The notes: generated by a model from the sequence alone, not told the origin. Numbered from the stretch's first letter, positions 30,624 through 42,552 are shown. The stretch: 64,000 nt of DNA from Pantoea piersonii (GCF_003612015.1 NZ_RARB01000004.1:186001-250000), one strand, 5' to 3'. A program made the numbers and translations.

Positions 30624-30655
30624 AAAAAAAAGCCCCTGCTTAAGGGGCTTTTTTT
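30624..30655 (-). terminator. pyrBI attenuator
   Basis: On the pyrB strand the stem AGCCCC/GGGGCT (30649-30631) is followed by T8, 33 bp before the pyrB start. The stop codon of the leader peptide (30642-30640) lies inside the hairpin, so a ribosome close behind RNA polymerase would melt it. This is the classic UTP-sensitive attenuation arrangement. Confidence 0.9.
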
Positions 30656-30741
30656 ACGATCGGGTTGATGACGGAAAAAACAGGGGCACCGCCTGCGTTC
30701 AGGCGTGATGTCGCGTGAATGTTTGCGCTGCGCTGTTGCAT
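30640..30741 (-). CDS. pyrL: pyrBI operon leader peptide PyrL
   Basis: 33-codon frame starting at ATG 30741, with GGAGG four bases upstream, and ending with TAA inside the attenuator hairpin. The product begins MQQRSANIHATSRLNAGG and ends NPIVKKAP. Within the frame lies a T-rich stretch (CCTGTTTTTTCCGTC on the coding strand, around 30670-30685), the expected UTP-sensitive pause region. Sequence differs from E. coli PyrL (44 residues), as leader peptides generally do; only the act of translation matters. Confidence 0.85.
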   Translation of the reverse strand: MQQRSANIHATSRLNAGGAPVFSVINPIVKKAP

Positions 30742-30765
30742 GCTTCCTCCGGCAAATTGGGGCGC

Positions 30766-30793
30766 ATTATACCCGTCCGGCATTTTGCATCAA
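30766..30793 (-). promoter_or_regulatory. pyrBI promoter
   Basis: On the minus strand TTGATG (30793-30788), a 16-bp spacer and a perfect TATAAT (30771-30766) lie 25-52 bp upstream of the leader peptide ATG. Confidence 0.75.
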
Positions 30794-30822
30794 GCGAAAA
30801 CGTTTGCGGGGCGCCTGCTGAC

Positions 30823-31830
30823 TTATGCCTGGCTAAGCGTCGCCACCATGACCGCTTTGATGGTGTGCATACGGTTTTCCGCCTGGTCGAACACGATGCT
30901 GTGCTCTGATTCAAAGACCGCGTTGCTGACTTCCATACCGTCGTGCAGGCCATACTGTTCGGCCATCTGGCGGCCTAACGTGGTCTGATCGTCATGAAAC
31001 GCAGGCAGACAGTGCAGGAATTTTACCTGCGGATTGCCGGTCAGCTGCAGCATCGCCTGATTCACCTGATAGCCGCGCAGCAGCGCGATGCGCTCTTCCC
31101 ATACCGCTTTCGCCTCACCCATAGAGACCCAGACATCGGTATAGATAAAGTCCGCACCCTTGACGCCTTCGGCGATATCTTCGGTCAGCGTGATTTTACC
31201 GCCGGTTTTCTGCGCCGCCTGGCGGCAGGCCTCGACCAGCTCCTGCTCCGGCCAGCAGCCCTTTGGCGCGACCAGACGCAGATCCAGCCCGGTTACCGCC
31301 GCAGCCTCCAGCATGCTGTTGCCCATGTTGTTGCGTGCGTCGCCGACGTAGACCAGCGTCATCTCATGCAGCGCTTTGCCCGGCAGGTGCTCCCGCATCG
31401 TGAGAAGGTCGGCCAGCAGCTGAGTAGGATGAAATTCGGTGGTCAGGCCGTTCCATACTGGCACCCCGGCAAATTTCGCCAGCGTCTCCACCAGCGCCTG
31501 GCCGTAGCCGCGATACTGGATGCCGTCATACATGCGCCCCAGCACGCGCGCGGTATCCTTCATCGACTCTTTATGGCCGATCTGGCTGCCGCTCGGGCCG
31601 AGGTAAGTAACGTTAGCGCCCTGATCGTATGCGGCAACTTCGAAAGAGCATCGGGTACGGGTCGAGTCTTTTTCGAAGATGAGCGCGATGTTTTTACCTT
31701 TCAGGCGCGGCGTTTCGTTACCGTTTTTTTTAGCGTGTTTTAATTCAGCGGCGAGGTCGAGCAGGGAAGTGATATCGGCCGGGGTGAAATCCAGCAGCCG
31801 AAGGAAGTGGCGTTGAAAAAGCTGACTCAT
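30823..31830 (-). CDS. argI: Ornithine carbamoyltransferase
   Basis: Makes citrulline from ornithine and carbamoyl phosphate in arginine synthesis. The frame is open far upstream, but the ATG at 31830 ([20 protein letters not shown]) gives 335 residues, matching E. coli ArgI/ArgF. STRTR is at 56-60, HPTQ and the ornithine-binding [11 protein letters not shown] are present, as is VWVSMGE. Two ARG boxes lie 26-64 bp upstream of the start, so it is expected to be repressed by ArgR with arginine. Confidence 0.97.
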   Translation of the reverse strand: MSQLFQRHFLRLLDFTPADITSLLDLAAELKHAKKNGNETPRLKGKNIALIFEKDSTRTRCSFEVAAYDQGANVTYLGPSGSQIGHKESMKDTARVLGRMYDGIQYRGYGQALVETLAKFAGVPVWNGLTTEFHPTQLLADLLTMREHLPGKALHEMTLVYVGDARNNMGNSMLEAAAVTGLDLRLVAPKGCWPEQELVEACRQAAQKTGGKITLTEDIAEGVKGADFIYTDVWVSMGEAKAVWEERIALLRGYQVNQAMLQLTGNPQVKFLHCLPAFHDDQTTLGRQMAEQYGLHDGMEVSNAVFESEHSIVFDQAENRMHTIKAVMVATLSQA

Positions 31831-31855
31831 AACGGGCTCCAGTGCATCCATTCTG

Positions 31856-31894
31856 ATTGAATGAAAATTCAATTTAAACGTATGAATATTCATT
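31856..31894 (-). promoter_or_regulatory. Tandem ARG boxes (ArgR operator) of argI
   Basis: Box 1, ATTGAATGAAAATTCAAT (31856-31873), matches all ten fixed positions of the consensus TGAAT-N4-ATTCA. Box 2 (31877-31894) has CGTAT-N4-ATTCA, eight of ten. They are exactly 3 bp apart, the standard spacing of ArgR hexamer operators. Confidence 0.85.
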
Positions 31895-31993
31895 TTCAAC
31901 CCCAGCGTAAAGAAACTTTCCGTTTTGAGTAGTGGCGCGCCGGGCAGTGTGGGAAAATACTTGTTTATTGCCGAACACTGAGGGGAATTCGCC

Positions 31994-32422
31994 ATGGCAT
32001 ATGAAGCATTGCTGGAAGAGCAGCGTGAAGAGACACGCCTGATCATTGATGAGCTGCTGGAAGATGGCAGCGATCCGGATGCGCTCTATACCATTGAACA
32101 TCATCTCTCCTGCAACAACTTCGACTCGCTGGAGAAAGCGGCAGTCGACGCGTTCAAGCTGGGTTATGAAGTGACCGAGCCGGAAGAGCTGGAGCTGGAG
32201 GACGGTACCACGGTAATGTGCGTCGATATCCTCAGTGAATCGGCGCTGAAGCCTGAGCTGATCGATGCGCAGGTAGAGCAGCTGGTTAATCTGGTGGGCA
32301 AATATAATGTCGACTACGACGGCTGGGGCACCTACTTTGAAGATCCCGACGCCGAAGACGAAGATGACGACGAAGAGGGCGACATTATCGACGGCGACGA
32401 AGATACCGGCGTACGTCACTGA
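31994..32422 (+). CDS. rraB: Ribonuclease E inhibitor RraB
   Basis: Binds the C-terminal half of RNase E and modulates degradosome activity. 142 residues. The N-terminal core has [32 protein letters not shown] and [14 protein letters not shown] residues ([18 protein letters not shown]); the tail is strongly acidic. ATG at 31994 with GAGGGG upstream. Divergent from argI as in E. coli. Confidence 0.96.
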   Translation: MAYEALLEEQREETRLIIDELLEDGSDPDALYTIEHHLSCNNFDSLEKAAVDAFKLGYEVTEPEELELEDGTTVMCVDILSESALKPELIDAQVEQLVNLVGKYNVDYDGWGTYFEDPDAEDEDDDEEGDIIDGDEDTGVRH

Positions 32423-32429
32423 TTTTCCT

Positions 32430-32460
32430 GGCGGAGCCTCGCGCTCCGCCTTTCTGTTTT
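32430..32460 (+). terminator. Terminator after rraB
   Basis: GGCGGAGC (32430-32437) pairs with GCTCCGCC (32443-32450) around CTCGC, followed by TTTCTGTTTT. Confidence 0.75.
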
Positions 32461-32484
32461 CTGCTTTCTGCCTTTTAAACTGCC

Positions 32485-33246
32485 ATGAACTACGCACCGC
32501 TGCTTGAGCCTGTCTATCAGTTTTTACTCTGCCGCACGCCACAAGCCTGGATTGACGAGGCGCGCAAACCGGAAAACCTGACGCTGCTGCTGACCGACCA
32601 TCTGGTTTGCGAGCTGAAAGCGGCGCAGACCGCCACCTGGCTGATCCGTAAATATGTCGCCGACAAGCCGAGCGGCGAGGCGATCCTCGCCTGGCTTAAG
32701 CCCTATGAAGATTTTATTTTCCGCGAGCACCCCGACAGCCAGTTTATTCAGGCCCATAAGAATCTGTCTAAAAGCATTATCGTGCGCAACGAGCTGCCCT
32801 GGGCGGACGATCTGGTAGAGAAAATGGTGCTGCTGATTAAAGAGGAGCTGCACCACTTTTATCAGGTGTGGGAGATTATGCAGGCGCGCGGGTTGCCCTA
32901 TAAAAAGATTACCTCCAGCCGCTACGCCAAAGGACTGCTGCGCGAGATCACTACCCACGAGCCCGATACGCTGGTGGACAAGCTTATCTGCGGTGCCTAT
33001 ATCGAAGCGCGCTCCTGCGAACGCTTTGCCAGCCTGGCGCCCTGGCTGGATGCAGAGCTGGAGAAGTTCTATATCTCGCTGCTGCGTTCGGAAGCGCGCC
33101 ACTATCAGGACTATTTAGCCCTGGCGGCGCAGATCTCGCCGAAGGATATCACGCCGCGCGTGCGCGCCATTGGCGAAGCGGAGGCGAAGCTGATTAGCGA
33201 ACCGGACCCGGAGTTGCGTTTTCACAGCGGCGTGCCGGCATTCTGA
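32485..33246 (+). CDS. miaE: tRNA-(ms2io6A37) hydroxylase MiaE
   Basis: Non-haem diiron monooxygenase that hydroxylates the isopentenyl group of ms2i6A at position 37 of tRNAs reading UNN codons. 253 residues. Ferritin-like four-helix diiron motifs are visible: DHLVCELKAAQ, IKEELHHFYQVWE, IEARSCERF and RSEARHYQDYLALA. It is present in Salmonella next to argI/rraB and absent from E. coli K-12, so its presence here fits a non-Escherichia enterobacterium. Converges on yjgM with a 14-bp gap. Confidence 0.95.
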   Translation: MNYAPLLEPVYQFLLCRTPQAWIDEARKPENLTLLLTDHLVCELKAAQTATWLIRKYVADKPSGEAILAWLKPYEDFIFREHPDSQFIQAHKNLSKSIIVRNELPWADDLVEKMVLLIKEELHHFYQVWEIMQARGLPYKKITSSRYAKGLLREITTHEPDTLVDKLICGAYIEARSCERFASLAPWLDAELEKFYISLLRSEARHYQDYLALAAQISPKDITPRVRAIGEAEAKLISEPDPELRFHSGVPAF

Positions 33247-33260
33247 CAGGCAAAGCGCGG

Positions 33261-33764
33261 CTACAGCGCTTTCAACATTCTGTATTCGCAGTCGCCATGG
33301 CCGGTACAGCCCAGCGCGTTGTCGATGCGCTCAAATCCCAGCGACTCATAGAGTTTGATAGCGCGCGTTAAGCTGCCGGTGGTTTCCAGATAGCAGCGGC
33401 GGAAGCCGCGCTGACGCGCATGCTCCATGGCACGCAGCGCCAGCTCGCGTGCCATGCCAAAGCCGCGCACCTCTGGCAGGAAATACATCTTTTGCAGCTC
33501 GCAGATATCGGGCGCGCTACAGGCGAGCGGGGCGATACCGCCGCCGCCCATGACCTTTCCCTGCTGCTCCACAATCCAGTAGGCGCTGTGTTCAGCGCTG
33601 TAAAGTTCGTACAGGCTGTCGAGCTGCGGATCGGCCACGGTATAGCCTTTGTCGGCGGTCAGGCCGAACTCCGCGGAGACGGTGCGGATCACCCGGGCGA
33701 TATGGGGATTGTCGGCAGCGCTAATGGCGCGCAGCGTCAGTAAAGGCTGAGTTGCAGGGATCAT
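33261..33764 (-). CDS. yjgM: GNAT-family acetyltransferase YjgM
   Basis: 167 residues with one GNAT domain. The acetyl-CoA segment is [32 protein letters not shown] (about 90-120), followed by [25 protein letters not shown]. Ortholog of E. coli YjgM, reported as an O-acetylserine-related acetyltransferase; the assignment to that reaction is from literature, not this sequence. It lies between miaE and an unrecognised membrane-protein gene that occupies the yjgN position. Confidence 0.88.
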   Translation of the reverse strand: MIPATQPLLTLRAISAADNPHIARVIRTVSAEFGLTADKGYTVADPQLDSLYELYSAEHSAYWIVEQQGKVMGGGGIAPLACSAPDICELQKMYFLPEVRGFGMARELALRAMEHARQRGFRRCYLETTGSLTRAIKLYESLGFERIDNALGCTGHGDCEYRMLKAL

Positions 33765-33863
33765 AGCGAAATAACGTGGTTAACATCGGTTAGACATTCA
33801 CCAGAAATAGCATTATCGTTGGGCAAAAGCAATATTCATTATGGCGCATGGAGGCTGGCGACA

Positions 33864-35057
33864 GTGTACTCTCGTATTTTCAAAACGATTAAGGAGCTTT
33901 TTCCATTATTTATTTTTGCGGGATTTATTAATATATGGGGTTATCTGAAGTGGATAGGCCGGCTGGACATTTTTCCGCTGATTATTAATAATGTCTCGGG
34001 CGTTATTGCAGTGTTAATCACCTCGTTAATATTTTTTAGCGCTTTTGCTATAACATTATTGATCCCTTCGGCATTTTCCTCTCTGACAGGCGAGCAGAGC
34101 AATAAAAAGACAAAGCTAAAGATAAGATATAATGAGGGATGCTGTGCGGCTACCGCTTTAGCGGCGGTTGTGGCAGCGCTCACGCTTATGTTCACGGAGG
34201 AAAAGATCTCAGCATGGGGTGCTGTTTTAGCCTGCATTGTGGTGTTTTTTATTCATGCCCTTTTAAACTATCGCTTTAACCATCAGCGGCAAAATCACCA
34301 TCGTGAGCTTATCAAACGCTTAAAGCAGATACAGACCGGGAAAGGCGGTCTGACAGGCAAGCGGAAATGGGCATTTCTGATAGCAGAAACAGCGAACCGG
34401 ACGGCGTTTATTAATCTCCGTTATACCCTGTTTGCAGTCCTTATCGCGGGCCTCTCTTTTTTACCGCTGTTTTTTTTGTTGCAGGCGGACCTCTATTTTT
34501 CAGACCGCGATCTGCTGCTCCAGTATGCTGTAATTGTGATTATGTATATCTTTCTCTTTCTGCCGGTGTTGCTGTCGTTATTCACTAACCAAAATAAGAC
34601 GCGCTACGGTATAAAACCGGTTATGGCTTTTTCTCCCGCGATTGTGATTGCCGTTTTTTCTCTCTTTTCCGTTCAGCTTATTCAGATCAATCAACGCTCG
34701 ATTGAAATAGTCGGCATGGCTTCATGGCATGAGCGGTTATTCGCTTTTAAAGCGGATAGCTTCCCCGACTATTATTTTCCAAAAAAGATCTGGGGAGCGA
34801 GCAAAATCACCTCCAGAGGAGAACGGTTGATTGCAGGCATTGAAGCTTTTTCGAATGGCGAAACGCACCTTATCTGCCCCAGGGTGCTCAAAGCGCTGAG
34901 GGAAACCGCGTTAAAAAATAACGCCTTCACCTGGCAGACCGATGAAAAAGCGAAAGCGGAACTGACGGCCATGAGTCAGTATTGTCTGCTGGCGAAAAGC
35001 GATCAGCTCAGATCGAGCGCGGCGCTCGTCCCGCTGTTTAACGTCAAACCACGTTAA
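33864..35057 (+). CDS. Unrecognised multi-pass membrane protein in the yjgN position
   Basis: 397 residues from the GTG at 33864 (MYSRIFKTIKELFPLFIF), chosen because GGAGG lies nine bases upstream; an in-frame TTG at 33819 has no ribosome-binding site. About seven hydrophobic helices are seen: near residues 10-30, 40-72, 93-110, 118-138, 190-210, 220-243 and 253-275. A charged cytoplasmic-type loop lies between helices 4 and 5, and a soluble C-terminal domain of about 110 residues has FPDYYFPKKIWGASKI. It is not YjgN (DUF898), which E. coli carries here. The gene is more AT-rich than its neighbours, suggesting acquisition. No function can be assigned. Confidence 0.8.
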   Translation: MYSRIFKTIKELFPLFIFAGFINIWGYLKWIGRLDIFPLIINNVSGVIAVLITSLIFFSAFAITLLIPSAFSSLTGEQSNKKTKLKIRYNEGCCAATALAAVVAALTLMFTEEKISAWGAVLACIVVFFIHALLNYRFNHQRQNHHRELIKRLKQIQTGKGGLTGKRKWAFLIAETANRTAFINLRYTLFAVLIAGLSFLPLFFLLQADLYFSDRDLLLQYAVIVIMYIFLFLPVLLSLFTNQNKTRYGIKPVMAFSPAIVIAVFSLFSVQLIQINQRSIEIVGMASWHERLFAFKADSFPDYYFPKKIWGASKITSRGERLIAGIEAFSNGETHLICPRVLKALRETALKNNAFTWQTDEKAKAELTAMSQYCLLAKSDQLRSSAALVPLFNVKPR

Positions 35058-35079
35058 GTTATCTTCGACGTCAGACAAT

Positions 35080-35112
35080 AAAAAACCCCGCGCCGGGGCG
35101 CAGGGTTTTTTT
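35080..35112. terminator. Bidirectional terminator between the membrane-protein gene and valS
   Basis: AAAAACCC...GGGTTTTTTT, with an inner GCGCC/GGCGC stem (35090-35101 region), lies between convergent genes and has A and T runs on both sides. Confidence 0.8.
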
Positions 35113-35129
35113 ACGGGGATGACGTAAAA

Positions 35130-37985
35130 TCAGAGCGCCGCGATCACTGCCTGCTGTTCAATCAGCTTCGCTTTTGACTGCTCCAGCTCGGCCACGCGCT
35201 CGCGCTCCTTCGCCACTACCGCTTCCGGCGCGCGCGAAACAAAGCCGTCGTTCGCCAGCTTGACCTGAATCTTCTCAATCTCGACGTCGAGCTTGCCCAG
35301 CTCTTTCGCCAGACGATCCAGCTCCGCCGCCTTGTCCACCAGGCCCGCCATCGGGATCAGCAGCTCGGCGCCTTCAACGATTTTGGTCACGGAAACCGGA
35401 CCTTTTTCGCCAGCCGGCAGGACGGTCAGGCTCTCCAGACGCGCCAGGCGCGACAGGAAGGTGCGGTTCGCTTCCACGCGGCGCAGCGCAGCCGGAGAGC
35501 AGTCACGCAGCAGCACGTCGAGCGGTTTGCTCAGGGCGATATTCATCTCGGCGCGGATATTACGCACCGCGACGATCGCCTGCTTCATCCACTCGATATC
35601 CGCCATCGCTTCCGCATCCTCTTTCGCCGCATCGTACTGCGGGAAAGGCTGCAGCATAATGGTGTCGTCGCTGATATTTTTCAGCACTTTCACACGCTGC
35701 CAGATGGTTTCGGTGATAAACGGAATAATCGGGTGGGCGAGACGCAGCAACGCTTCCAGCACTGTTACCAGCGTGTTGCGCGTGCCGCGCAGCTCCGCTT
35801 CGCTGCCGCTGTTCATCACTGGCTTGGTCAGCTCCAGGTACCAGTCGCAGAACTGGTTCCAGGTGAAGTCGTAGAGCAGGTTGGCGGCGATATCGAAACG
35901 ATAGCTGTCCAGCGCTTCGCGGTATGCTTTCACCGTGCTGTTGAATTCGGCGAGGATCCAGCGATCCGCCAGCGACAGCGTCATTTCGCCGCCGTTCTGA
36001 CCGCAATCCTGATCTTCAGTGTTCATCAGCACAAAGCGGCTGGCGTTCCACAGCTTGTTGCAGAAGTTGCGATAGCCTTCAAGACGCTTCATATCCCAGT
36101 TGATATCGCGGCCGGTCGACGCCAGCGCCGCCAAGGTAAAGCGCAGCGCATCGGTGCCTGACGGCTCGATGCCCGCCGGGAACTGCTTCTCGGTACGCTT
36201 GCGGATCTTCTCCGCCAGCTGCGGCTGCATCATGTTGCCGGTGCGCTTCTCCAGCAAATCTTCCAGCGAGATGCCGTCAACCATATCCAGCGGGTCGATA
36301 ACGTTGCCTTTGGATTTCGACATCTTCTGGCCTTCTTCGTCGCGGATCAGACCGGTCATGTAGACAGTCTTGAACGGCACCTGCGGCTTGCCGTTTTCAT
36401 CTTTGATGAAGTGCATGGTCAGCATGATCATGCGGGCGATCCAGAAGAAGATAATGTCGAAGCCGCTGACCAGCACGCTGGTCGGGTGGAACTGACGCAG
36501 CGCTTCGGTGTTCTCCGGCCAGCCGAGCGTAGAGAAGGTCCACAGGCCAGAGGAGAACCAGGTGTCGAGCACATCTTCATCCTGACGCAGCGCCACGTCC
36601 GCGCCCAGGTTGTTCTCGCTGCGCACTTCTTCTTCGCTGCGGCCGACATAGACGTTGCCGTCGTTGTCGTACCAGGCCGGAATGCGGTGGCCCCACCAGA
36701 GCTGGCGCGAGATACACCAGTCCTGAATGTCGCGCATCCAGGAGAAGTACATATTTTCATACTGCTTCGGCACGAACTGGATATCGCCGTTCTCTACCGC
36801 CTCGACCGCGACTTTCGCCAGCGGCGCGGTACGCACGTACCACTGATCGGTCAGCATCGGCTCAATCACCACGCCGCCGCGATCGCCGTAAGGCACGGTC
36901 AGGTCGTGCGGTTTGATCTCGTCCAGCAGGCCCAGCTCGTCCACGGCGGCGACAATCGCCTTACGCGCGGCGAAACGCTCCATCTTCTGGAACTGCGCCG
37001 GGATCTCGTCTGAGCAGGCGTCGCTGACTTCGCCGTTGGTGTCATACACCTGAGCGCGCTCGCGGATATCGCCGTCAAAGGTCAGAATATTGATCATCGG
37101 CAGCTTATGGCGGCGGCCGACTTCATAGTCGTTGAAGTCGTGCGCCGGCGTGATTTTCACGCAGCCGGTGCCTTTCTCCATATCGGCGTGCTCGTCGCCC
37201 ACGATGGGAATGCGACGGTTCACCAGCGGCAGGATCACCTCTTTGCCGATCAGATCTTTGTAGCGCGGATCTTCCGGGTTAACCGCCACGCCGGTATCGC
37301 CCAGCAGGGTTTCCGGACGGGTGGTGGCGACCACCAGATAATCTTTGCCTTCGGCGGTTTTCACGCCGTCCGCCAGCGGATAGCGGATGTGCCACATCGA
37401 GCCTTTGCTCTCGCGGTTTTCCACTTCGAGATCGGAAATCGCGGTGCGCAGTTTCGGATCCCAGTTCACCAGGCGCTTGCCGCGATAGATGAGGTTCTCT
37501 TTATGGAGGCGAACAAACACCTCTTTCACCGCGTTGGAGAGGCCGTCATCCATGGTGAAGCGCTCGCGCTCCCAGTCCACGGAGTTGCCGAGGCGACGCA
37601 TCTGGCGCGTAATCGTGCCGCCTGATTCCGCCTTCCACTGCCAGATTTTGTCGATAAAGGCGTCGCGACCGTAATCCTGGCGCGTTTTGCCCTCTTCGGC
37701 GGCGATCTTGCGCTCCACCACCATCTGGGTGGCGATACCCGCATGGTCGGTGCCCACCTGCCACAGCGTGTTTTTGCCCTGCATGCGCTGGTAGCGGATC
37801 ATGGTGTCCATGATGGTCTGCTGGAAGGCGTGACCCATGTGCAGGCTGCCGGTGACGTTCGGCGGCGGGATCATAATGCAGAAGCTTTCCTGGCTGGTAT
37901 CGCCGTTAGGCTTGAAATAGCCTTGCTCTTCCCAGTGCTCGTAAAGCGGCTGCTCGATATCTTGCGGGTTATATGTTTTTTCCAT
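35130..37985 (-). CDS. valS: Valyl-tRNA synthetase
   Basis: Class I synthetase charging tRNA-Val, with a CP1 editing domain. 951 residues, E. coli length. The HIGH-type motif HMGH is at 49-52 ([15 protein letters not shown]) and KMSKS at 554-558. The editing domain spans about 190-330. The anticodon-binding domain precedes a C-terminal coiled-coil arm (about 885-951, [24 protein letters not shown]). holC ends 5 bp upstream, an arrangement conserved with E. coli (pepA-holC-valS). Confidence 0.98.
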   Translation of the reverse strand: MEKTYNPQDIEQPLYEHWEEQGYFKPNGDTSQESFCIMIPPPNVTGSLHMGHAFQQTIMDTMIRYQRMQGKNTLWQVGTDHAGIATQMVVERKIAAEEGKTRQDYGRDAFIDKIWQWKAESGGTITRQMRRLGNSVDWERERFTMDDGLSNAVKEVFVRLHKENLIYRGKRLVNWDPKLRTAISDLEVENRESKGSMWHIRYPLADGVKTAEGKDYLVVATTRPETLLGDTGVAVNPEDPRYKDLIGKEVILPLVNRRIPIVGDEHADMEKGTGCVKITPAHDFNDYEVGRRHKLPMINILTFDGDIRERAQVYDTNGEVSDACSDEIPAQFQKMERFAARKAIVAAVDELGLLDEIKPHDLTVPYGDRGGVVIEPMLTDQWYVRTAPLAKVAVEAVENGDIQFVPKQYENMYFSWMRDIQDWCISRQLWWGHRIPAWYDNDGNVYVGRSEEEVRSENNLGADVALRQDEDVLDTWFSSGLWTFSTLGWPENTEALRQFHPTSVLVSGFDIIFFWIARMIMLTMHFIKDENGKPQVPFKTVYMTGLIRDEEGQKMSKSKGNVIDPLDMVDGISLEDLLEKRTGNMMQPQLAEKIRKRTEKQFPAGIEPSGTDALRFTLAALASTGRDINWDMKRLEGYRNFCNKLWNASRFVLMNTEDQDCGQNGGEMTLSLADRWILAEFNSTVKAYREALDSYRFDIAANLLYDFTWNQFCDWYLELTKPVMNSGSEAELRGTRNTLVTVLEALLRLAHPIIPFITETIWQRVKVLKNISDDTIMLQPFPQYDAAKEDAEAMADIEWMKQAIVAVRNIRAEMNIALSKPLDVLLRDCSPAALRRVEANRTFLSRLARLESLTVLPAGEKGPVSVTKIVEGAELLIPMAGLVDKAAELDRLAKELGKLDVEIEKIQVKLANDGFVSRAPEAVVAKERERVAELEQSKAKLIEQQAVIAAL

Positions 37986-37990
37986 TTCTG

Positions 37991-38449
37991 CTATGTCGTT
38001 TGCGGCTGTGGCGGCGTGGCCGTATTCAATTGGAAACCAACGCTGCGGTACGCTTTATAGCGGTCGCGCGCCAGCTGTTTCTGAGACTCTTCGTAGGGTA
38101 CGAAGTCTATCACTTCATGGAAAGCAGTAGCAAAATCTGCAAACTGCGGCAGCAGGCTGATCAGCAGATCGCGCGGCGAACTGCCGCGGCGCTGCGGCCA
38201 GGCCAGTTCGACCGGCGCGCCGTAGCGCGGACCTTCGCCCGCCAGATTGTGCGGTACGAAGGCGCTGGCCGGACGCTGCCAGAGCGCCTCGTCGAGACGA
38301 ATGGCCTGCTGCTCGTTTTCACAGGCGATCAAAATGCGTTTGCCCGCCCGCCAGCGCGTTTCCGCCAGATCGCACACCAGCGCCTCAATGGCGCTCAGCT
38401 CCTCGCTGTGCGAGTCCGATTCCATTACGTAGAAGGTTGCGTTTTTCAT
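37991..38449 (-). CDS. holC: DNA polymerase III chi subunit
   Basis: Clamp-loader accessory that bridges SSB and psi. 152 residues from the ATG at 38449 ([20 protein letters not shown]), with AAGGCC-type spacing just upstream. Conserved core: [45 protein letters not shown] and [10 protein letters not shown]. The tail is slightly longer than in E. coli (147). It lies between pepA and valS on the same strand. Confidence 0.95.
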   Translation of the reverse strand: MKNATFYVMESDSHSEELSAIEALVCDLAETRWRAGKRILIACENEQQAIRLDEALWQRPASAFVPHNLAGEGPRYGAPVELAWPQRRGSSPRDLLISLLPQFADFATAFHEVIDFVPYEESQKQLARDRYKAYRSVGFQLNTATPPQPQTT

Positions 38450-38594
38450 GGAAAGGCCTTGTGGGTGAGAGGTGTCGATGTTACCAGCTAAGGCGCGCGG
38501 TAGCACTTCCCGATAAGGTGGATCTAGGGGCGGCGGCGTGTTAAATCAATTTGCGGCGTACGCGCCGCTCCTGAGAGCGGCGCGCGTCGAGCCG

Positions 38595-40121
<1,527 letters not shown>

Positions 40122-40363
40122 TTAAAGACAACGGCCGCGGCTGTCGCTAGAATGGTCCGCTTGATACCACAGAGGTAAAAAGTTTGGTGGTAATCAACGT
40201 TCGAACTACGTTTAGTGTGGCAACGCGTTAATTTTCACCACCCTGACGCATTTGTCATACCATTTTAGCTGCGACGTGGGCCATTGATGAAGAAAAATGG
40301 CTGATAAGCGTTGAAACTAGCGATTTTCCTGCAAAAAGACAAGTTATCACAGGCGTACTAAGC

Positions 40364-41464
40364 GTGATCATCATTAGATATCTGGTTCGGGAAACGCTCA
40401 AAAGCCAGCTGGCTATCCTTTTCATCCTGCTGCTTATCTTCTTTTGTCAGAAGTTAGTGCGGATTTTAGGGGCTGCGGTGGACGGCGAAATCCCAACAAA
40501 TCTCGTTCTGACTCTGTTAGGGCTTGGCGTGCCTGAAATGGCACAACTTATTCTGCCGTTAAGCCTGTTTCTGGCGATCCTTATGACGCTGGGCAAGCTC
40601 TATACCGACAGCGAAATCACCGTAATGCACGCCTGCGGGTTAGGCAAAAGCGTGCTGGTGAAGGCGGCGATGGTGCTGATGCTGCTCACCTCTGCCGTGG
40701 CGGCGGTCAATGTTATCTGGCTCGGCCCCTGGTCCTCGCGCTATCAGGATGAGGTGACGCAAAACGCCAAAGCCAACCCTGGCGCGGCGGCGCTGGCGGC
40801 CGGGCAGTTCCAGAGCTCCAGCGACGGCAATTCGGTACTCTTTATCGAAAACGTAAAGGGCAACCAGTTCGGCAACGTCTTCCTGGCGCAGCTGCGCGCC
40901 AAAGGCAACGCGCGTCCCTCCGTGGTGCTGGCAGACAGCGGCCATATGGAGCAGCATAAAGATGGCTCGCAGGTCGTGACGCTGGATAAAGGCACGCGTT
41001 TCGAAGGCACGGCGATGCTGCGCGACTTCCGTATTACTGACTTCACTAATTACCAGGCACGAGTCGGCTACAAAGAGGCGACGCTCGATCCGAACGACGC
41101 CGAACAGTCCGATCTCACCACGCTGTTAAGCAATGATACGCCAGCGTTCCGTTCGGAGCTGCACTGGCGCTTTACGCTGATCTTCGCCGTGCTGGTAATG
41201 GCGCTGATGGTGGTGCCGCTTAGCGTGGTCAACCCGCGCCAGGGTCGCGTGCTGTCGATGCTGCCCGCGATGCTGCTCTATCTCATCTTCTTCCTGCTGC
41301 AGAGCTCGCTGAGGTCGAATGCGGCGAAAGGGCGGCTCGATCCCGCTATCTGGATGTGGACAGTGAATGTCGGCTATCTGCTGCTGGCGGTAGTGCTTAA
41401 TCTATGGGATACGGTGCCGATGCGTCGCGTGCGCGCCCGCTTCAGCCGCGGAGGTTCCGTCTGA
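40364..41464 (+). CDS. lptF: LPS export permease LptF
   Basis: Inner-membrane subunit of the LptB2FGC transporter that extracts lipopolysaccharide. 366 residues, starting at GTG 40364 (MIIIRYLVRETLKSQLAILF). Six membrane helices: about 12-33, 58-80 and 98-120 before, and three after, a periplasmic beta-jellyroll domain (about 130-260). VVPLSVVNPRQGRVLSMLPAMLLY and LDPAIWMWTVN are conserved. The TGA overlaps the lptG ATG by one base. Confidence 0.97.
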   Translation: MIIIRYLVRETLKSQLAILFILLLIFFCQKLVRILGAAVDGEIPTNLVLTLLGLGVPEMAQLILPLSLFLAILMTLGKLYTDSEITVMHACGLGKSVLVKAAMVLMLLTSAVAAVNVIWLGPWSSRYQDEVTQNAKANPGAAALAAGQFQSSSDGNSVLFIENVKGNQFGNVFLAQLRAKGNARPSVVLADSGHMEQHKDGSQVVTLDKGTRFEGTAMLRDFRITDFTNYQARVGYKEATLDPNDAEQSDLTTLLSNDTPAFRSELHWRFTLIFAVLVMALMVVPLSVVNPRQGRVLSMLPAMLLYLIFFLLQSSLRSNAAKGRLDPAIWMWTVNVGYLLLAVVLNLWDTVPMRRVRARFSRGGSV

Positions 41465-42540
41465 TGTTTCGTGTTCTCGACCGTTATATCGGTAAAACCA
41501 TTTTCAATACCATCATGCTGACGCTGTTCATGCTGGTGTCGCTCTCCGGCATCATCAAGTTCGTCGATCAGCTGCGTAAGACCGGCCAGGGCGCTTATAC
41601 CGCGCTCGCCGCCGGTTACTACACGCTGCTCAGCGTGCCGAAGGATGTTGAGATCTTCTTCCCGATGGCGGCGCTGCTCGGCGCGCTGCTCGGCCTGGGC
41701 ACGCTGGCGCAGCGCAGCGAGCTGGTCGTTATGCAGGCGGCGGGCTTTACCCGCATGCAGGTCGCGCTGTCGGTGATGAAAACCGCTATTCCGCTGGTGC
41801 TGCTCACCATGGCGATCGGCGAGTTTCTTGCACCAGCGGGCGAGCAGATGGCGCGTAACTATCGTGCGACGCAGCTCTACGGCGGCGCGCTGGTGTCGAC
41901 GCAGAACGGCCTGTGGGCGAAAGACGGCAATAACTTTATCTATATCGAACGGGTGCGCGGCGATAACCAGCTCGATGGCGTCAGCATCTACAGCTTTAGC
42001 GACGACCGCCGTTTGAAGAGCGTGCGCTACGCCGCCAGCGCGACCTGGGATCAGAACAACAAGCGCTGGAATCTGGCGCAGGTGGATGAGTCGGACCTGA
42101 ACGATCCGAAGCAGATTAGCGGCTCGCAGAGCCTGAGCGGCGAATGGAAAACCAACCTGACGCCGGACAAGCTCGGCGTGGTGGCGCTCGATCCCGACGC
42201 GCTGTCGATTCGCGGGCTCTATAACTACAGCAAATACCTGAAGCAGAGCGGCCAGGAGTCGGGTCGTTACCGGCTCAATATGTGGAGCAAAATCTTCCAG
42301 CCGCTGTCGGTGGCGGTGATGATGCTGATGGCGCTGTCGTTTATCTTTGGCCCGCTGCGCAGCGTGTCGATGGGCGTGCGCGTGGTGACCGGCATTAGCT
42401 TCGGCTTCCTGTTCTACGTGCTGGATCAGATTTTTGGTCCGCTGAGCCTGGTTTACGGCCTGCCGCCGGTGCTGGGCGCTATCCTTCCCAGCGCCGCGTT
42501 CTTCGCGATTAGTCTGTTCTTACTGATTAAGCGACGTTAA
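41464..42540 (+). CDS. lptG: LPS export permease LptG
   Basis: Partner of LptF. 358 residues from the ATG at 41464 (MFRVLDRYIGKTIFNTIML), overlapping the lptF stop (TGATG). Topology is as LptF: three helices, periplasmic jellyroll (about 130-265), three helices. Conserved DVEIFFPMAALLGALLGLG and the coupling region QRSELVVMQAAGFTRMQV are present. A strong terminator follows, so lptFG end here. Confidence 0.97.
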   Translation: MFRVLDRYIGKTIFNTIMLTLFMLVSLSGIIKFVDQLRKTGQGAYTALAAGYYTLLSVPKDVEIFFPMAALLGALLGLGTLAQRSELVVMQAAGFTRMQVALSVMKTAIPLVLLTMAIGEFLAPAGEQMARNYRATQLYGGALVSTQNGLWAKDGNNFIYIERVRGDNQLDGVSIYSFSDDRRLKSVRYAASATWDQNNKRWNLAQVDESDLNDPKQISGSQSLSGEWKTNLTPDKLGVVALDPDALSIRGLYNYSKYLKQSGQESGRYRLNMWSKIFQPLSVAVMMLMALSFIFGPLRSVSMGVRVVTGISFGFLFYVLDQIFGPLSLVYGLPPVLGAILPSAAFFAISLFLLIKRR

Positions 42541-42552
42541 CCGTCTCAGCAT

